From Pseudidiomarina aestuarii (GTDB lineage: Bacteria > Pseudomonadota > Gammaproteobacteria > Enterobacterales > Alteromonadaceae): DNA of 64,000 nt. Location of the stretch: assembly GCF_003987355.1 (NCBI RefSeq), contig NZ_PIPR01000001.1, forward strand, positions 434,001 through 498,000, in the 5' to 3' direction. The translations under genes were made by a program, and so were the position numbers. The number at the start of each line of letters is the position of its first letter. Within the stretch, counting starts at the first letter, position 1. Positions 8,848-18,978 of this stretch are shown piece after piece. The notes beneath the pieces were generated by a model. It searched no databases. It was not told the origin of the DNA and worked only from the letters and a program-made list of their open reading frames with translations.

Positions 8848-10041
8848 CTAGTCTGCAGTGACAGCAGAGACGTATTCGCCATAGCCGCGCTCAGCCATTT
8901 CAGCGAGTGGAATAAACTCGAGCGCCGCTGAATTCATGCAATAGCGCAGCCCCGTTGGCGCAGGACCGTCTTCAAATACGTGGCCTAGATGGGAATCAGC
9001 ATAGCGACTACGCGCTTCAATACGTGTCATAAACCACGACCGGTCGGTTTTGGTGACAATGTACTTGTCATCAATAGGCTGTGTAAAACTTGGCCATCCC
9101 GTACCGGACTCAAATTTATCACGTGATGAGAAGAGCGGCTCACCGCTGACAATATCGACGTAAATGCCGTCACGTTTCTCGTCCCACAATGGATTATCGA
9201 AAGCCCGTTCCGTTTTATCTTTTTGTGTCACGGAATACTGGATCGGAGTGAGCTTTGCTTTTAACTCTGCATCCGATGGCTTCACAAAGTTCTCGAAATT
9301 CATAGTTGTGGCTCCAGCGTTAACATCTGATTCAGCTGCTGATGAGGGCTGTGATTTATCTGTATCAGCAGGGACAATGGGGTCTTTGATTTGACTGTAG
9401 TCAATTTCATAGTCACTCCCCCAAGCCGCTTCGGTAAACTGAAACCGTCCGGAATTGAACGTGTAGATTTGATACCGAACCGGATTCTTCTGGTAATAAT
9501 TCTGATGATACGTTTCTGCCAGATAGAACTCTCGAACAGGTACTATCGGAATGACCACAGGCTCGTCGTATCGATTCTCTGCAATCAGTTTCGATTTTGC
9601 TAATTCAGCTAATTGTTGTTGACGCTCCGAATGATAGAAAATACCGGGTCGGTACTGTTGACCTCGGTCGACAAATTGCCCGTTAAGATCAGTCGGATCC
9701 ATCATCCGCCACAATGCTTCCAATAATGCAGTATAAGTGACCACCTCTGGGTCGTAATATACTCGGACCGCCTCAGTGTGGCCAGTTTGCCCACCAGCCA
9801 CTTCGCGATAAGTTGGATTGACCTCATCACCGCCAGTGTAGCCCGAAACAGCTTCAACCACCCCTGGCACTTCTTCAAAGGCCTTTTCTACACACCAAAA
9901 ACACCCACCCGCAAAGGTAGCTTGGGCATAATTGCTGTATTGCTCAGAATCGGTAGAGTTCTGGGCAAAAGAAGCGGGTGCCAGCGCGGTGAACACGATG
10001 GCTGCGGTTAAACGAACTAAACGGCGATAATAATGACTCAT
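8848..10041 (-). CDS. msrAB: exported bifunctional methionine sulfoxide reductase MsrA-MsrB
   Basis: One 397-residue chain carries a signal peptide (cleavage near ASFAQ, residue 27), an MsrA domain (about 40-200, nucleophile Cys47 in GCFWC, plus GYTGG and EAVRVYYDP) and an MsrB domain (about 245-380, with [20 protein letters not shown] and nucleophile Cys368 in RYCMN). MsrA and MsrB repair the S and R sulfoxides of methionine respectively; the signal peptide puts this repair in the envelope. The MsrB part lacks the CxxC zinc pairs of many MsrBs. No thioredoxin-like domain is fused, unlike neisserial PilB, so the reductant must come from another protein. Its start overlaps the stop of the upstream DUF1499 gene by ATGA, implying coupled translation. 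Confidence 0.95.
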   Translation of the reverse strand: MSHYYRRLVRLTAAIVFTALAPASFAQNSTDSEQYSNYAQATFAGGCFWCVEKAFEEVPGVVEAVSGYTGGDEVNPTYREVAGGQTGHTEAVRVYYDPEVVTYTALLEALWRMMDPTDLNGQFVDRGQQYRPGIFYHSERQQQLAELAKSKLIAENRYDEPVVIPIVPVREFYLAETYHQNYYQKNPVRYQIYTFNSGRFQFTEAAWGSDYEIDYSQIKDPIVPADTDKSQPSSAAESDVNAGATTMNFENFVKPSDAELKAKLTPIQYSVTQKDKTERAFDNPLWDEKRDGIYVDIVSGEPLFSSRDKFESGTGWPSFTQPIDDKYIVTKTDRSWFMTRIEARSRYADSHLGHVFEDGPAPTGLRYCMNSAALEFIPLAEMAERGYGEYVSAVTAD

Positions 10042-10760
10042 AGGCGGCTATCTAACTCCTCAATAAAAGCGCGGATGCGGCGCGCATTGGCACCTACATC
10101 ACTCAAACCAACACGTGATTTACTACGAACATCAATAGCAGTGTTATCACCGGTTGCGACTAATCGAATCACAACGTCGTCTTTGAAACCGAACCAAGTG
10201 GTTGTTGCAGTTGCTTCAATCAGGCCTGCGGCAGGATCCGAAGCGACAATCTCCCAACCCATATCGGCGGCAACAAGAAGTGCAGTATCGAAAGCAGTTG
10301 CAGGGGAAACGGCCGTAAAGTAGGTGGTAATATCAGGGTACGCTTCACGTTGTTTCTCCGCAGTTTCAGCACCAGCGTACTCTACTGGGTTTGGCGCATC
10401 GGCTCGCAAAGGCGCAATAGCGACAAATGCTGGTGGATTCTCTAAGTCAGTACTGATGTCGTGAATGCGTGGCACACTCATAGCGGTTTGATACTGCTGA
10501 TAGGGCAGATAGAAACCAATAGCGCCGACCAGTATTAACGCAACCAGTAAACCTTGTTTCGCAGCCTGTGGACGACGAAAAATCATCAGTAGTAACGACA
10601 AAATCGCAACAACACCGACAGTTATCGCGCTGTAGCGAAGAATGAAAAACGCATCACCGAGCGTCAGCACATCAAAGCGGTAGAGTGGCCCAGAGAAAGC
10701 TAACGTAAGAATCGCTAGGATTCCGACGACGATGATGGCGAGAGTGATTTTGTTGAACAT
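10038..10760 (-). CDS. DUF1499 membrane protein
   Basis: A 240-residue protein with three or so hydrophobic helices in its first 100 residues (about 5-25, 40-62, 70-90), then a soluble DUF1499 domain. That domain contains [33 protein letters not shown] and the closing [20 protein letters not shown] block typical of the family. The function of DUF1499 is not known. It is translated just upstream of, and overlapping, msrAB, which suggests a link to envelope oxidative damage, but that is inference from position only. Confidence 0.85.
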   Translation of the reverse strand: MFNKITLAIIVVGILAILTLAFSGPLYRFDVLTLGDAFFILRYSAITVGVVAILSLLLMIFRRPQAAKQGLLVALILVGAIGFYLPYQQYQTAMSVPRIHDISTDLENPPAFVAIAPLRADAPNPVEYAGAETAEKQREAYPDITTYFTAVSPATAFDTALLVAADMGWEIVASDPAAGLIEATATTTWFGFKDDVVIRLVATGDNTAIDVRSKSRVGLSDVGANARRIRAFIEELDSRL

Positions 10761-10939
10761 GGCATTTAATCCTTATTGTTATCGTTGCCTACTGTAAGAT
10801 CAGTCTATAGCGTTAGGCAAAATTTACGTATTACTACACTAAATTGATCACATTTTTGCGCAAATAAAGCTGCGCAGATGAACAATTGAACGCGTATCCT
10901 AGTATTGGTAAATCATTGAGAATAATAAAGGAAATTCAT

Positions 10940-13339
10940 ATGTCGGTGAGTAAGTTTCGGATTTCGCTGGTCGCTCAAAGTTGCGTATTGGCATGTAGCA
11001 CGCTGAGTTTGCCCGTATCTTATGCAATGCAAGCTGCTGATTCTGTAGAGAATAGCGGCAGAGACGAGACCACTGAAGTGATCGAAATTAAAGGCACGAG
11101 AACAGACTCTGCAGCGCTATCACCACAAAGCGCTGGTATCGGTGATTTGTTTGGTGACACCCAAGCACTGGCTGAATTAGCTCGATCTGTCACACCCATT
11201 TCGGCAGAGCTCATTGAAGCGGCCGCTGTGAATGATTTGCACGATATCAACAAAATAGCACCGAATAGTTTTGCGGCTGCTGGATTTGGCGCTCCAAGCT
11301 TACCGACGTTACGTGGACAGCTGGGTGAGATTTTCCAACTGGGTATGCGACGCCAAGGTGGGAATAATGGCCTCGGTATTCCGCTGTCGTTTAATAGTGT
11401 CGGTCAAATTGACGTAGTTCGCGGTCTACCGCCAGTTATTCTTGGCAGCACACAACGTACGGGCGGCTTTGTCAATATCCAGCCAAAGCGTGCCAATTTA
11501 AGTCAAGATGTCGGTACTGCTCAAGTAGAAGTGGGTGAGTGGCAGAGTTACCGTAGTCAATTCGATTACAGTGCCTTGCTCGAAAAAGATAACGAGGCGC
11601 TCAGAGCCAGTGTCGAAGTGATTCGTGAGGACAGTTTCTATGATTACAGCGAGCATAAAAGCGACGATCTTTTTGTGAGCTATCGGTGGCGCCCTGATAG
11701 TCAGTCGGAATTAAATCTATTTGCCGAATGGTACGACGTCGAATGGACTGATAACGCGGGTTTCAATCGCCCGACTCAAGCCTTGATTGACGACGGTTTA
11801 TACGTGACGGGACAAGGTCGCCAGCCCAATGGATCTGAGGTACCTGGTGCATTTGCTTTGGTTTCGCCCGAGAGTTTGGTCGAATTACCGCGCTCACAAG
11901 TCTATACCGACCCGGATGATATCAATGGTGCGCAGACATTTTTGTTGCACGGCATCTATGAACGAGAACTGAATCGAGAGTGGGCATTTAGCCAGCGCTT
12001 CTATTATCAGCATCTCGACCGCGAGGAGATTGCACAGAATTCTTTCGTGGAAATTGTGGACGGCGCCCAGACCTTTGAGACCAGAGCTGAATTGCGCTAT
12101 GCCAAGTCTCCGAAGGCGATTACTTGGTTCGGTGTGAATCTGCGCGTTAACGACGTGTTGGCGTACAGTCAGTTCACCACAGAGGCCGATTTACCGGTCG
12201 ATTTAAGCGGTCCGCTGAGCAATCGGCGTATTCCTTTGACGCCTGAGCAACAAGCGCGTCTGGTAGAGTTGCGTCCCGGTGTATTTGTCTCACCGGGAAC
12301 CCAATATGATCTCGATGGCGACGGTGTAGGTGATTTTAACTTGTCGGATAGCACCGATTCGACCAGTCAGCAATGGGGCCTATTCGTTCAGCACGAGCGG
12401 CAATGGACCGATACTATCAAAGTGAATGGTGGTATCCGTGCTGACTACTATAATGTGACGGCAAGTGACCCGTTGCCGCCGGCAGGTGTAACTGAAATTC
12501 CAGAGGATACCTACACCGATTGGCTTTATGGCGCTCAATTGAGCATCCAATACCAGCCGAGCCAAGCGCATGTGTGGTATGCAAGTTTGAATCAACAAGA
12601 GGCGACGTCGAATAGTGTTGCTGGAGGGACCGTGTTGGGCGCTGATCAACGCATCAACCCGCTTAATTTTGCCGGTGAAACCGATGCATTCGAGGTAGGC
12701 TATAAATATGCCCCAGTCGCCGCAACTTGGTATGCTGATGTGGCGTGGTTTACGCAAACTCGAGGCCTACGTAACCGCGATGGCAGTAATACGGGTATTA
12801 AGACTCGCGGTATCGAAGCGCAGTGGTTTTATCAAGCGGATCAACTCTGGTTGACTGCCGGCTACAGCTATTTGGATGCCCGCTTCGATAATTCAGCAAG
12901 TTTCCAAGATTCTCGCACGGTTTACGACGCGTTTACTGATGAGCGGCCAGATTTGGTTGCTGGGACGGGCGTTGGCGCACCAAACTTTGCTGCGTTCGCG
13001 CCGTCAACCATGCGAGTTCAAGGTTTGCCTGATCATCAAGCGTCCGTCGCTCTTGGTTACGATGTCACGAGCCAGATTGCCGTTGGTGGCAATGCGACTT
13101 ATACCGGTGACTATAAGCTCGACTTTTTGGATACTGTGCGTATTCGAGACCAACATACGTTGAATCTTTTTGCGCAATGGCGGTCAGTAACTCAACGCCA
13201 TAAAGTACGCTTAGATATTTATAACGTAACCGATGAAGAGAACTGGTCGCCGGTGTTTGAAGGTGGGTATTTCGGGTCGACTTTGGTGTTCCCAGAGTTA
13301 CCCCGACACCTAGAGCTAACGTATACCTACAAATTCTAA
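10940..13339 (+). CDS. TonB-dependent outer-membrane receptor
   Basis: A 799-residue protein with a signal peptide (MSVSKFRISLVAQSC..., cleavage near SYAMQA), a possible TonB box around EVIEIKGTR, a plug domain (about residues 70-190, with NDLHDINKIAPN and VDVVRG-like IDVVRGLPP) and a long beta-barrel ending in aromatic LTYTYKF, the usual outer-membrane insertion signal. The substrate cannot be told from sequence. It stands alone, without an adjacent TonB system or obvious enzymes, and with no Fur box that I can identify in the 179 bases upstream. The start at 10940 follows AAAGGA; the upstream in-frame ATG at 10886 would disrupt the signal peptide. Confidence 0.93.
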   Translation: MSVSKFRISLVAQSCVLACSTLSLPVSYAMQAADSVENSGRDETTEVIEIKGTRTDSAALSPQSAGIGDLFGDTQALAELARSVTPISAELIEAAAVNDLHDINKIAPNSFAAAGFGAPSLPTLRGQLGEIFQLGMRRQGGNNGLGIPLSFNSVGQIDVVRGLPPVILGSTQRTGGFVNIQPKRANLSQDVGTAQVEVGEWQSYRSQFDYSALLEKDNEALRASVEVIREDSFYDYSEHKSDDLFVSYRWRPDSQSELNLFAEWYDVEWTDNAGFNRPTQALIDDGLYVTGQGRQPNGSEVPGAFALVSPESLVELPRSQVYTDPDDINGAQTFLLHGIYERELNREWAFSQRFYYQHLDREEIAQNSFVEIVDGAQTFETRAELRYAKSPKAITWFGVNLRVNDVLAYSQFTTEADLPVDLSGPLSNRRIPLTPEQQARLVELRPGVFVSPGTQYDLDGDGVGDFNLSDSTDSTSQQWGLFVQHERQWTDTIKVNGGIRADYYNVTASDPLPPAGVTEIPEDTYTDWLYGAQLSIQYQPSQAHVWYASLNQQEATSNSVAGGTVLGADQRINPLNFAGETDAFEVGYKYAPVAATWYADVAWFTQTRGLRNRDGSNTGIKTRGIEAQWFYQADQLWLTAGYSYLDARFDNSASFQDSRTVYDAFTDERPDLVAGTGVGAPNFAAFAPSTMRVQGLPDHQASVALGYDVTSQIAVGGNATYTGDYKLDFLDTVRIRDQHTLNLFAQWRSVTQRHKVRLDIYNVTDEENWSPVFEGGYFGSTLVFPELPRHLELTYTYKF

Positions 13340-13374
13340 TTGAAACCATTTAGCTAGAGGGAAGTGCTACTAAA

Positions 13375-15540
13375 GTGAGCCTCATTACCAGTTGGAAAAA
13401 GCTGCTGATTGCAGTACTCATTATTGCTGCAATTGCCGCAAGTATCTTTTTCGATGTCACGCAGTACTTAACCTTGGAACAGTTAAAGCAGCAGCAAAAT
13501 CAACTCGCCAGTTGGCGGGATGAGCACATGTTGGTGTTGTTTGCGGCGTACTTTGGGGTCTATGTGCTGGCAACGGCGTTGTCGATTCCCGGAGCGATTA
13601 TCCTTACACTTGGAGCTGGCGCTGTATTTGGGCTTGGCTTGGGTTTGTTACTCGCCTCATTCGCCTCGACCTTAGGCGCTACCTTAGCGTTTCTCAGTGC
13701 TCGGTATTTATTTCGAGACTCACTCGAACAACGCTTTTCCAAACGCTTAGAGTCGATGAATCAAGGTATTGAGCGTGATGGTGCTTGGTATCTGGCGACG
13801 CTTCGATTGGTGCCGTTATTCCCATTTTGGATGATTAACTTGCTGATGGGAGTGACCAGAATCCGACTATGGACCTACTACTGGGTGAGTCAAGTAGGTA
13901 TGTTGGCGGGCACCGCCGTTTACGTAAACGCGGGAACACAACTGGCACAGGTGGAGCAGGTCGGCGATATCGTCTCTTTTGAATTACTATTGAGTTTTAT
14001 ATTACTCGGCGTTTTCCCACTGATAGCGAAATGGTTGGTCGGTGTGCTCAAAGCTCGAAAAGTTTATCAAGGGTTCAAAAAGCCACGACGTTTTGACGAT
14101 AATCTCCTGGTCATTGGCGCTGGAAGTGGTGGACTGGTCAGTGCCTATATTGCAGCGGCGGTGAAGGCTAAGGTAACTCTGGTTGAGAAGCACAAAATGG
14201 GTGGGGATTGCCTGAATACGGGTTGTGTTCCTTCCAAAGCGTTATTGCATGTCGCGCATGGTCGGCATGCTGCGGCGCAGCTTGCGAAACAAGGCGCGCC
14301 AGTGGACCTTAAGCCGATTCAATTTACTAAAGTCATGGAATCGATTCACGATGTCATCCGCGCCATTGAACCGCATGATTCGCCAGAGCGCTATGAAAGC
14401 CTCGGTGTCAATGTTGTGCAAGGTCATGCACGACTCGTGTCGCCCTGGGAAGTTGAGATCACCGACGCAAACGGGACGACATCAACACGAACAGCGAAAT
14501 CGATTGTATTGGCAACTGGCGCGCGCCCCTTTGTGCCCCCGATTCCTGGTTTAGACAGTGCTGCCTACGTCACATCCGATAACTTGTGGGGCTTACGTGA
14601 ACAACCCCAACAACTCGTCGTGCTCGGCGGTGGTCCGATTGGCGCGGAATTAGCCCAAGCATTCGCACGCTTAGGAACGGCGGTAACCGTGGTGGAAATG
14701 CAAGAACAACTCTTACCGCGTGAAGATGCAGATGTGGCGGCTTTGGTAAAACAGCAATTCGAAGCGGATGGCATTCAATTGCGTTTGGGTTGGAAAGCGG
14801 TTGAGGTGCAAACTGTAGACACACAGACACTGGTCATTGAACGTGATGGTCAACGCGAGTCTATAGCATGTGATCTGATTCTGGTTGCAGTGGGACGCGC
14901 TGCTAATTTGACTGGCTATGGACTTGAAGAGCTCGGTATCGAGACTGAGAGAACGATAGTGACCAACGGCTTTTTACAAACTACCATGCCGAATATCTAT
15001 GCTGTCGGTGACGTAGCAGGCCCTTATCAGTTTACTCACACGGCGAGTCATCAGGCCTGGTATGCCGCTGTCAACGGATTGTTCTCTCCCTTTAAGAAAT
15101 TCAAAGCTGATTACAGTGTTATTCCTTGGGCAACATTCATCCAACCTGAAATTGCAACGGTAGGGCATACAGAGCGCTCTGCGCAAGCCGCAAGCATCGA
15201 CTATGAGTTGACAACCTACGGTATTGACGATCTTGACCGAGCTATTGCCGATGATGCAGCTTACGGTATGGTGAAAGTGCTCACGGTGCCGGGTAAAGAT
15301 AAAATCATCGGTGCAACCATTGTCGGTGCACACAGTGCAGATCTACTTGCGGAGTTTGTGTTGGCCATGAAACATGGGCTAGGATTGAAGAAAATTCTAG
15401 GCACGATTCATATTTACCCAACGATGGCCGAAGCCAATAAGTTTGCCGCCGGGAACTGGCAACGAGCGCATGCACCAGAACGAGTGTTGGCGTGGTTAGC
15501 CTCATTTCATCGCTGGCGCCGTGGCGGTAAGGACGATTGA
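13375..15540 (+). CDS. TVP38/TMEM64 membrane domain fused to mercuric-reductase-like flavoprotein
   Basis: A 721-residue two-part protein. Residues 1-230 are a SNARE-associated/TVP38 (DedA-like) membrane domain, with GVYVLATALSIPGAIILTLGAG, FLSARYLFRD and RLVPLFPFWMINLLMG. Residues 240-700 form a class I pyridine nucleotide-disulfide oxidoreductase: FAD-binding GAGSGG, redox pair Cys279 and Cys284 in GGDCLNTGCVPSK, NAD-binding GGGPIGAELAQ, the ATGARPFVPP and YAVGDVAG segments and a dimerisation domain ending IHIYPTMAEANK. It lacks the extra C-terminal cysteines of true MerA. Start is GTG 13375 after AGAGGGA. It heads the ynjBCDF cluster; E. coli has separate ydjX/ydjZ TVP38 genes beside ynjA-F. 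Activity and substrate are unknown. Confidence 0.92.
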   Translation: MSLITSWKKLLIAVLIIAAIAASIFFDVTQYLTLEQLKQQQNQLASWRDEHMLVLFAAYFGVYVLATALSIPGAIILTLGAGAVFGLGLGLLLASFASTLGATLAFLSARYLFRDSLEQRFSKRLESMNQGIERDGAWYLATLRLVPLFPFWMINLLMGVTRIRLWTYYWVSQVGMLAGTAVYVNAGTQLAQVEQVGDIVSFELLLSFILLGVFPLIAKWLVGVLKARKVYQGFKKPRRFDDNLLVIGAGSGGLVSAYIAAAVKAKVTLVEKHKMGGDCLNTGCVPSKALLHVAHGRHAAAQLAKQGAPVDLKPIQFTKVMESIHDVIRAIEPHDSPERYESLGVNVVQGHARLVSPWEVEITDANGTTSTRTAKSIVLATGARPFVPPIPGLDSAAYVTSDNLWGLREQPQQLVVLGGGPIGAELAQAFARLGTAVTVVEMQEQLLPREDADVAALVKQQFEADGIQLRLGWKAVEVQTVDTQTLVIERDGQRESIACDLILVAVGRAANLTGYGLEELGIETERTIVTNGFLQTTMPNIYAVGDVAGPYQFTHTASHQAWYAAVNGLFSPFKKFKADYSVIPWATFIQPEIATVGHTERSAQAASIDYELTTYGIDDLDRAIADDAAYGMVKVLTVPGKDKIIGATIVGAHSADLLAEFVLAMKHGLGLKKILGTIHIYPTMAEANKFAAGNWQRAHAPERVLAWLASFHRWRRGGKDD

Positions 15541-15548
15541 TTTTGACG

Positions 15549-16685
15549 ATGAGAGTAATCTGGCAATCTACGGTGCTGGCGCTGTTGCTGCTGAGTTCAT
15601 CTGCGGTTGCTGACTCGACGTGGAGTGAAACGGTATCCCAGGCGCGTGGGCAAACGGTCTATTTTTATGCGTGGGGTGGGTCGAGCGAGGTGAATAACTA
15701 TCTGCGCTGGGCATCAGAACAAATAGGCGAGCAGTACGGTATTGAACTGGTGCATGTCAAAGTGGCTGATATTGCTGAAGCCGTGTCGCGGATTTTGAAT
15801 GAAGATGATTCGCCCAGTGCTGTCGACTTGCTTTGGATCAATGGCGAGAATTTTCACCAATTGAAAGGTGCCGGACAATTACTCGGTAGTTTACCGACAC
15901 GAATTCCCGCTGCTCAAAATATTCGCAAGAACATTCCATGGCAATCGGATTTCGGCGTACCGGTCGATGGTTTTGAATTACCTTGGGGGATTGGACAGTT
16001 TCATCTGATTGCTCGAACGAGTGCCGTTCAGCGCTTCATTGAAGCTGGACGAATAGATCCTCAACAATTATTAGCGTTTGCGCGACAGAACCCAGGTCGA
16101 TTCAGTTATCCAAAACCGCCAGAGTTTCATGGCACCACATTTTTAAAGAGTTTGTTGTTAGCGTTGCACGACGACCCCGAGTTGTTTTTACAAGCACCTA
16201 TGGATTCGAGTGGCCAACCACTGCAACTCTTATGGGACTACCTCGATAGATTGCATCCATTGCTCTGGCGGTCAGGCCAAGATTTCCCGAGTGGAGCGTC
16301 CTTTCAGCAACAAATGCTTGCGAATGGACAGCTTGATCTTGCGGTGTCATTTAATCCGCAGGAGCTGACTGTCGCGAATATGCAGGGTCGACTGCCCAGT
16401 GGTTCAGAAAGAGTCGTTTTAGGTGATGGAGCTATAACGAATAGCCATTATTTAGCGATTCCAAAGCGGACTCGTGTGCCGCAGGCAGCACAGGTGGTCA
16501 TTGATTTCCTGCTGAGTCCAGCAGCCCAGCAGCGCAAACGAGATGTTTCAGGGTGGGGCGATCCAGCGGTTGTCAGCTTACCAGAGGACAGCCAGGCGTT
16601 GTCATTATTACCTGCTGTTGCTGAAATGCATATCGGCTGGGTTGAAAGAATTGAATCCGGTTGGTTAGAGCGCTATCAACAATGA
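15549..16685 (+). CDS. ynjB: YnjB-like ABC transporter substrate-binding protein
   Basis: A 378-residue exported protein with a signal peptide ending around SSSAVADS. It belongs to the family 1 (thiamine/iron/putrescine-like) binding proteins; segments such as YFYAWGGSSEVNNYLRW, DLLWINGENF and NSHYLAIPKRT match the YnjB branch. It should deliver an unidentified ligand to YnjC/YnjD in the periplasm. The start is uncertain: ATG 15549 is used here, but TTG 15543 has better spacing from the AAGGA at 15529-15533. The coding region follows the flavoprotein without a gap and its stop overlaps ynjC by ATGA. Confidence 0.85.
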   Translation: MRVIWQSTVLALLLLSSSAVADSTWSETVSQARGQTVYFYAWGGSSEVNNYLRWASEQIGEQYGIELVHVKVADIAEAVSRILNEDDSPSAVDLLWINGENFHQLKGAGQLLGSLPTRIPAAQNIRKNIPWQSDFGVPVDGFELPWGIGQFHLIARTSAVQRFIEAGRIDPQQLLAFARQNPGRFSYPKPPEFHGTTFLKSLLLALHDDPELFLQAPMDSSGQPLQLLWDYLDRLHPLLWRSGQDFPSGASFQQQMLANGQLDLAVSFNPQELTVANMQGRLPSGSERVVLGDGAITNSHYLAIPKRTRVPQAAQVVIDFLLSPAAQQRKRDVSGWGDPAVVSLPEDSQALSLLPAVAEMHIGWVERIESGWLERYQQ

Positions 16686-18313
16686 GATATCCGCATTTCC
16701 TGCTGCTGGTCGTGGCCATTGTGATTGGTCTGCCAATGCTTGTGATCATCCCGAGTTTATCGGAGTTGCTTTGGTCAGTGGATCTTAAGCAGGTGATCCG
16801 TGAGTTAATCCAATATCCAGGATTTTTCACGATGCTGTCACAGTCCTTACTGACAGCACTGATTTCCGTTGTTGTAGTGACAGGTCTCACTCTCATTAGT
16901 GCGCGTTATTTGGTGGCTTTGAAGCAGAGTGGCCAACCGACTAATACGCAGAATACTCAACACAGTTGGCTGGGTATTTTGAGCATGCCGCACCTTGCAT
17001 TCGCGGTTGCGCTGTTATGGCTGGCTGCGCCAACAGGTTGGTTATGGCGCTTGATACCGGTCGAAACACCTTGGATGCCTTGGTTTGATCGCCAATACTT
17101 AGTGAGCTTATGGATTATCTTAATCGCGAAAGAATTGCCCTTTATGTGGTTTATGGCGTTGCGAGCGTTGCAGCAATTACCTCTGGATCGCTGGCTGTTG
17201 ATTGGTCGCAGTCAGGGACATAGTGAAACTCGAACCTGGTGGCTCATTGTCATCCCCGCATTAGTACAACGATTACGCTTACCATTGTGTGTGGTTGCGG
17301 TATATAGCCTCACGGTCGTTGATTTGGCGCTTTTTGCGGCACCGCAAACGCCGGCACCATTAGCTGTCCAGGTTGTGCAATGGCAACTCGAGTTTAATCC
17401 TCTCAGTCAGCAGTTAGCGGCGGTGGGCAGCGTGGTATTAGCGCTGTTGGCTGGGCTGGTTTGTGGTTGGGTGCGCCTGCAGGAATGGGTCTTGTTTACT
17501 TGGGCGCAACGTCTTCTGTCACGTGCTATGACGAAAGGCGAGTGGATACTGTTAAACATCAGTCGAATAGGGCGAGTCTTGCCTTCAGTCTTCACTGGTT
17601 TAGCACTTGTGTTGTTGGTTGCACTGATAACCTTGGCGCATGGACGTGGCTGGTTTTATCCGGCTTTACTGCCGCAACAGTGGGATTTTACGCTATGGAT
17701 CAATGAATGGTTGTTTCTTGCAAACGGAGCCTGGCGTGCGTTTTGGATAGCCGTCGCGGTTGCGAGTATTAGTTTGGTTCTTTGCATATTGACTGCTGAG
17801 TGGCAGCGCGCGCGACGGCAGAAAATTCCGCGGGCTCTATTACTCCTGCCTTTGTTCATTCCGCAGGTGTTTTTAATTTTGGTGTGGATACCTTGGACTG
17901 ACACGAATCTTTTTTGGGTGGCTTGGGCGCATGTTCCATTTTCCTATGCCTATGCATTACTTGCTTATTTACCCGCCGAGGAACGTTTCGAACAACGCTA
18001 CCTGCAGCAGAGCCAAACCTTTGGTTACTCATTTTGGCGAGCTTGGTGGCTGGTCAAACGACCACTTCTCAAAGTGCCACTGTTAACCGCCTTCGCACTA
18101 GCAATGCTGGTGAGCATCGCTCAATATGTTCCAACATTGTTAATCGGTGGTGGGCGAGTGTCTACGTTGACGACTGACTTTGTTGCACTGAGCAGCGGTT
18201 CCAATAGTTCAATGCAGGCATTGTATGCTTTGACCATGTGGTTGTTGTGTGCAGTGGTGTTAGTGGTGCTCAAGCCGCGTGCATCCGCTGCTCGTGAAGG
18301 GGAGATACAATGA
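16682..18313 (+). CDS. ynjC: YnjC-like ABC transporter permease (double-length)
   Basis: A 543-residue inner-membrane protein with about twelve helices, made of two binding-protein-dependent permease halves. EAA-type loops are visible near GRSQGHSETRTWWLIVIPAL and again near QSQTFGYSFWRAWWLVKRPL. The double-length layout and the neighbours identify YnjC. The ATG at 16682 overlaps the ynjB stop; the earlier in-frame start at 16661 lies inside ynjB and is less likely. Expected to form the membrane channel for YnjB ligand, powered by YnjD. The substrate is not known in any organism that I can name with confidence. Confidence 0.88.
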   Translation: MRYPHFLLLVVAIVIGLPMLVIIPSLSELLWSVDLKQVIRELIQYPGFFTMLSQSLLTALISVVVVTGLTLISARYLVALKQSGQPTNTQNTQHSWLGILSMPHLAFAVALLWLAAPTGWLWRLIPVETPWMPWFDRQYLVSLWIILIAKELPFMWFMALRALQQLPLDRWLLIGRSQGHSETRTWWLIVIPALVQRLRLPLCVVAVYSLTVVDLALFAAPQTPAPLAVQVVQWQLEFNPLSQQLAAVGSVVLALLAGLVCGWVRLQEWVLFTWAQRLLSRAMTKGEWILLNISRIGRVLPSVFTGLALVLLVALITLAHGRGWFYPALLPQQWDFTLWINEWLFLANGAWRAFWIAVAVASISLVLCILTAEWQRARRQKIPRALLLLPLFIPQVFLILVWIPWTDTNLFWVAWAHVPFSYAYALLAYLPAEERFEQRYLQQSQTFGYSFWRAWWLVKRPLLKVPLLTAFALAMLVSIAQYVPTLLIGGGRVSTLTTDFVALSSGSNSSMQALYALTMWLLCAVVLVVLKPRASAAREGEIQ

Positions 18314-18978
18314 GCGAAACGGTAGTACTCAGTACCAGTCCAATTCACTTTCGTTGGCGCGATCATCAGGTTGAGTTACCGGCATTACAAGTCAATGCCG
18401 GTTGCACATTAGGTGTCATGGGCCCAAGTGGAAGCGGTAAGTCGACGTTGTTACGTTGGCTATTGGGCGACGCACCCAATTATGTAAAAGTACTCGGTAA
18501 GATTTATGTTGCGGGTGATCGAGTTGATGAACTCACTATTGCGGAACGTTCAATGGGGATTGTATTTCAAGATATCTTATTGTTTCCGCATCTATCCGTA
18601 ATCGATAACCTATTATTTGCGCTACCGCGCGCGCAACGGAAACTTTCTCGACAAGACCAAGTTGAGCATGTCCTTGCCGAGTTAGAACAAGTTCAATTAG
18701 CAAAGTTTGCGCAAGCGCTACCCACAGCGCTCAGTGGCGGGCAACGGGCCCGTGTGGGGCTACTACGAGCATTGTTGAATGAGCCGCGTGTGCTGTTGCT
18801 TGATGAGCCATTTGCGGCGCTCGATCAATCGCTTCGCGAACGTATTCGCGATTGGGCATTTCAACGCTGTCATGAACGCGGTATAGCCACGGTCATGGTA
18901 AGCCACCAAAGCGATGATTTCGCAACAGCTACCGACAATCAAGTGGCTGTTATGCAATGGCCGGAGTCGCAACTGTGA
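18310..18978 (+). CDS. ynjD: YnjD-like ABC transporter ATP-binding protein
   Basis: A 222-residue ATPase with Walker A GPSGSGKST at residues 38-46, a Q-loop in MGIVFQDILLFPHL, signature LSGGQRARVGLLRAL, Walker B VLLLDEPFAALD and H-loop VSHQ. It energises the YnjC permease. The ATG overlaps the ynjC stop by ATGA and its own stop overlaps the start of ynjF, so the cluster is translationally coupled throughout. Confidence 0.93.
   Translation: MSETVVLSTSPIHFRWRDHQVELPALQVNAGCTLGVMGPSGSGKSTLLRWLLGDAPNYVKVLGKIYVAGDRVDELTIAERSMGIVFQDILLFPHLSVIDNLLFALPRAQRKLSRQDQVEHVLAELEQVQLAKFAQALPTALSGGQRARVGLLRALLNEPRVLLLDEPFAALDQSLRERIRDWAFQRCHERGIATVMVSHQSDDFATATDNQVAVMQWPESQL

Noticed and set aside
13375-15540. 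Mercury resistance gene merA
   Set aside because: No heavy-metal domain, no C-terminal vicinal cysteines seen, and no other mer genes.
18957-18974. ATG 18957 as start of ynjF
   Set aside because: GTG 18975 has the ribosome site, the GTGA overlap with ynjD and an N-terminus matching E. coli YnjF.
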